From an uncultured Polymorphobacter sp. (GTDB taxonomy: Bacteria; Pseudomonadota; Alphaproteobacteria; Sphingomonadales; Sphingomonadaceae), in contig CALMPZ010000450.1 of the NCBI GenBank assembly GCA_937871645.1, positions 1 to 9,021 of the forward strand: a DNA stretch of 9,021 bases, in the 5' to 3' direction. Shown in pieces: positions 6,267 through 9,021 of the stretch. The notes beneath the pieces are model-generated. The model was not told the DNA's origin. It ran no database searches and was given only the letters and a program-made list of their open reading frames with translations. Within the stretch, counting starts at the first letter, position 1, and every line of letters begins with the position of its first letter. The position numbers were made by a program, and so were the translations under genes.

Positions 6267-6860
6267 TCAGGGGACGCGCCAACTGCCCGTCCAGCCGTCT
6301 GCGCCCGCTTCGAAGAGCGCGCGACGGTGCCCGCTGACGGTGAGGTCGAGCCAGTCGACGCGCGCGACATCGACAATCAGCCGCGCGAAATTGGCCCGCG
6401 CGGCGGCCACATCGACCGATTCGGGCTGACCACTGCCGGCGCTTTCGAGTCGTGCGCCGGGCGGCAGGGCCGTCGCATAGTTGCGGCGTGCCGTCGGCGA
6501 GGTCGCACCCCATGCCGCCTCGACCGCATCGCCGTCGGTTTCAAAGTGCGCCCGGCCGTGCATGCGCAACTGCACTGACCGGGCCGCGTCATAGCCGACA
6601 ACCGCGACGCGCGAATCGCGCTGCAGGCATAGCGCCTTGGGTGACCGCATATCGGTATGAAAAACCAGCTCCGAAATCGCCGGGCGACAGCCGCGCAACA
6701 CCATGACGCGGCCATCAGGCGCCGCGTCGGCGTGTCCGATGACCACGGGGGTGCGCAGCGGTGCCCCGAGATCGCCGACCGCGGCCTCAAGCAGCTGCCA
6801 CACGGAGTCGAATACGGCTGCAAGATCGCCGGGCAACGGCAGCGCCCGCCCGGCGGTCAT
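6267..6860 (-). CDS. Pyridoxamine 5'-phosphate oxidase-like FMN-binding protein
   Basis: This 197-residue soluble protein has the split-barrel FMN-binding fold. Near residues 51-57 it reads RVMVLRG and at 68-76 HTDMRSPKA, the two segments that contact FMN phosphate in PNPOx-type proteins. The C-terminus has VDWLDLTVSGHRRALF followed by WTGSWRVP, the counterpart of the C-terminal dimer and substrate region of PdxH. It is most like the family annotated as pyridoxamine 5'-phosphate oxidase-like flavin-binding proteins rather than PdxH itself, so pyridoxal phosphate synthesis is not established; a general flavin or heme-linked reductase role is possible. The start ATG is 2 nt after the DUF4167 stop, and its GAAGG ribosome site (6 nt upstream) overlaps the last codons of that gene, so the two are very likely translationally coupled. 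Confidence 0.85.
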   Translation of the reverse strand: MTAGRALPLPGDLAAVFDSVWQLLEAAVGDLGAPLRTPVVIGHADAAPDGRVMVLRGCRPAISELVFHTDMRSPKALCLQRDSRVAVVGYDAARSVQLRMHGRAHFETDGDAVEAAWGATSPTARRNYATALPPGARLESAGSGQPESVDVAAARANFARLIVDVARVDWLDLTVSGHRRALFEAGADGWTGSWRVP

Positions 6861-6862
6861 GT

Positions 6863-7675
6863 TCAGCCTTCGGCTTCGCCGGTCGCTTCGGCGACAACCT
6901 TGCGCGGCCGACCGCGGCCACGGCGCGGTGCCGGTGGCGCATCGTCGGTTTCGGGACCGAGCTCAATCGCCGGCGGCAAGCCCTGAATGACCGGTGCGGC
7001 TTCAAAGACCGGCGCCGGCTCGCGTTGCTGGCGCGGGGCTTCGTCCTGGCGCGGTGCGGCGCGGCCCGAATCGTTGCGGCCCGAATCGCCACGGTTGCCG
7101 TCATTGCGGTTGCCGTCGTTGTAGTTGCGATCGCGGCGACCGTCGTTGCGCGGGCGCTCATCTCGATTGCCATTGTCGCGGCCACCTTCACGCATAACCT
7201 CGACCGGTGCGGCGTCATCATCGGCGCCGTCGTCATTGTCGGCATCGACTTCGGCTACGCCCTCGGCGCGCGCAGCATAGGACTGTGCGCCATAGTTCGG
7301 CGCGGCGTCGCTGGCGGCGTTGAAATTGCTGTTGGTGTAGTTCTGGCCCTCGTCGCCGTCGTCGTCCTGATCGCGACGCGCCTGCGGGCGCGCTTCGTTT
7401 TCGCGGACGCGATAGTCGTTGAGCACGCGGTAATAATGGTCGGCGTACTGCATGAAATATTCGGCGGTAACGCGGTCGCCCTGCTGCGCGGCGTCGCGCG
7501 CCAGCGACTTGTACTTTTCGAGCAGCTGGTTGGCGTTGCCGCGCTGGCGGTTGTCGCCGCGGTTCGGCGTATAGTTGCCGCCCGACGGGGCGCCCTGCGG
7601 CGGCCGTGCGCCACCGCCGCCACCTGCGCCGCCTCCGCGTCCGCGCCGCCGACCATTCTGGTTATTGCGTATCAA
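6863..7675 (-). CDS. DUF4167 domain-containing protein with AT-hook-like C-terminus
   Basis: This 270-residue protein has an alphaproteobacterial family layout. A basic Arg/Gly/Asn-rich N-terminus (NNQNGRRRGRGGG, residues 4-16) is followed by a poly-Gly tract. The conserved DUF4167 core at about 47-94 contains NQLLEKYKSLARDAAQQGD and YFMQYADHYYRVLNDY. A long low-complexity acidic and Asn/Arg/Gly-rich region then leads to a C-terminal RRGRGRPRK (251-259), an AT-hook-like or RNA-binding basic motif. Biochemical function is unknown; nucleic-acid binding is inferred from composition. The start is TTG at 7675: AGGA lies 8 nt upstream, an in-frame TAG two codons upstream blocks extension, and the family signature NNQNGRRRGRG begins at residue 4. 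It lies downstream of prfA-prmC on the same strand, and the PNPOx-like gene follows after 2 nt. Confidence 0.88.
   Translation of the reverse strand: MIRNNQNGRRRGRGGGAGGGGGARPPQGAPSGGNYTPNRGDNRQRGNANQLLEKYKSLARDAAQQGDRVTAEYFMQYADHYYRVLNDYRVRENEARPQARRDQDDDGDEGQNYTNSNFNAASDAAPNYGAQSYAARAEGVAEVDADNDDGADDDAAPVEVMREGGRDNGNRDERPRNDGRRDRNYNDGNRNDGNRGDSGRNDSGRAAPRQDEAPRQQREPAPVFEAAPVIQGLPPAIELGPETDDAPPAPRRGRGRPRKVVAEATGEAEG
7061..7183 (-). repeat. Degenerate NDGNR-type peptide repeat inside the DUF4167 gene
   Basis: Residues of about 165-205 repeat short units built on N/D-G/S-N/G-R, such as RNDGR, YNDGNR, RNDGNR, RGDSGR and RNDSGR. At the DNA level this gives recurring GTTGCCGTC/GTTGCG-like blocks. 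The region is intrinsically disordered by composition and probably evolves by slippage, so its length is expected to vary between strains. Confidence 0.6.
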
Positions 7676-7865
7676 AGGCTAGATCCTGTTCGTCTGGCCA
7701 GGGTTTCAGCACTGGCCGCAGCAGTTGAGTCTGACTGACAAGGCGCGACGCCCGGAAGTGCGAAGGGCGTGACCACAGCGATGTGAAAGTCAGCGACATG
7801 GGGAGCAAGTTCAACCCGCGTCTGATTTGGCCTTAAACACAAAAATGCGTGGCTCCAAGCGTTAA

Positions 7866-8662
7866 TTATGCGCGGCGCAGCGCCAGGCAACGCGGGTTAT
7901 CCGCCAGATCACGGTGCAATTGTGCCGACAGCCCGGCATGGGCGGCGAGGATGGCCACCGCATCGGCCTGCGTCGCGCCGATTTCGAGCAGCGCGACGCC
8001 GCCGTCGGCGATCAGCGCCGGCAACGTCGGCACCAGCACGCGATAGGCGTCGAGACCGTCTTCACCGGCAAAAAGCGCCGATGCCGGCTCGTGGTCGCGG
8101 ACATCGCGCGCCAGTTCGGCTTCGGTTTCGACATAAGGCGGATTGGCGAGCACGAGTTCGAAGCGCGCATCGAGCGCCGTCGCCCAGTCACCGACGATGA
8201 ACGCCGCGCGCTTGCCCAGCCGCATTGCATTGCCGCGCGCCACGCGGGCAGCTGCTTCGAAACGGTCGACGCCGACACCGAAGGCGGCTGGCCAGCAATC
8301 GAGTGCGGCGAGCAAAAGCGCGCCGCTGCCCGTACCGAGGTCGAGAATCGATTGCGGTGCAGCGTCGCCAAACGCCGCGAGCGCCGCTTCGATCAGCGTT
8401 TCGCTGTCGGGACGCGGGATCAGCACATCTGGCGTCACCGTCAGATCGAGCGACCAGAATTCACGGCTGCCGGTGATATAGGCGACGGGCTCGCCCGCCG
8501 CGCGCCGATCGACCAGCGCCTTGAACGCCGCTTCGTCGATGTCGCGGTCCAGCGCCAGCAGCAGCGCCATGCGGTTGGTGCCGAGCAGCTGCGCGAGCAG
8601 CACTTCGGCGTCGAGCCGGTCGATGCGCGTGGCTGCGGCGCGCAGCGCGTCGCCGGCACGCA

Positions 8663-8663
<1 letters not shown>
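7866..8663 (-). CDS. prmC: Peptide chain release factor N5-glutamine methyltransferase
   Basis: This enzyme uses S-adenosylmethionine to methylate the glutamine of the GGQ motif in RF1 and RF2, which is needed for efficient peptide release. The 265-residue protein has an N-terminal helical substrate-recognition domain (1-75), then GSREFW and IPRPDSETL (82-90, a family hallmark), SAM motif I DLGTGSG (108-114), acidic VD (132-133), and the catalytic NPPY (174-177), which grips the glutamine amide. EPASALFAGEDGLDAYR (192-208) is the usual PrmC post-motif, and the C-terminus DLADNPRCLALRR is also typical. E. coli PrmC is slightly longer (277 residues). The start ATG overlaps the prfA stop as TGATG, so translation is coupled and no strong ribosome site is needed. 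A 190-nt gap to the DUF4167 start holds no gene I can support. Confidence 0.96.

Positions 8664-9021
<358 letters not shown>

Noticed and set aside
6761..7738. Hydrophobic-looking 325-codon plus-strand frame across DUF4167
   Set aside because: The apparent membrane segments (Val/Ala/Ile runs) are the complement of Asn/Asp/Arg-rich repeats in DUF4167. No ribosome site or family feature supports it.
7676..7865. Possible small gene or terminator between prmC and the DUF4167 gene
   Set aside because: The only open frame overlaps both neighbours and has no features. The GC patch after the prmC stop has a T-run but the stem does not pair well.

Overview
The window is a high-GC chromosomal fragment from an alphaproteobacterium. 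The partial 16S rRNA (V1 to V4, minus strand) reads as Sphingomonadales. The protein genes fit this: a DUF4167 protein next to prmC, a short two-CBS protein, and a porin with an N-terminal coiled coil. A genus cannot be named with confidence; a Sphingosinicellaceae-type lineage (Polymorphobacter/Sandarakinorhabdus-like) is a guess.

Layout, left to right. Positions 1-746 hold the 5' half of 16S rRNA, which runs off the left edge. Its long leader and a well-formed rrn promoter (phased A-tracts, TTGACG-17-CATAAG, GC-rich discriminator, boxA-like element) occupy about 747-1161. Upstream of it on the same strand are a two-CBS-domain protein (1422-1847) and a haloacid dehalogenase-like HAD hydrolase with a TTG start (1989-2714). 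Two plus-strand genes follow: a small two-helix membrane protein of unknown function (2891-3160) and a periplasmic sulfate-binding protein, sbp (3318-4328), without its ABC permease or ATPase genes. A symmetrical bidirectional terminator (4418-4464) separates sbp from a convergent OprO/OprP-type outer-membrane porin (4480-6084). A tandem Pho-box-like array lies upstream of the porin. The right third is all minus strand and reads prfA (partial) -> prmC -> DUF4167 protein -> FMN-binding PNPOx-like protein.

How the genes work together. prfA and prmC form a translation-termination pair: the methyltransferase modifies the GGQ glutamine of the release factor, and the genes overlap as TGATG. The DUF4167 and PNPOx-like genes are separated by 2 nt and are probably co-translated. 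The porin and Sbp are both anion-uptake components, of the outer membrane and periplasm, but they are convergent and appear separately controlled; the porin carries a likely PhoB signature.

No mobile element, CRISPR array, tRNA, toxin-antitoxin or defence system is visible. I do not see a convincing undescribed multi-gene system. The most informative signals are regulatory: the Pho-box array, the rrn promoter and leader architecture, the bidirectional terminator, and two TTG starts fixed by in-frame stops.
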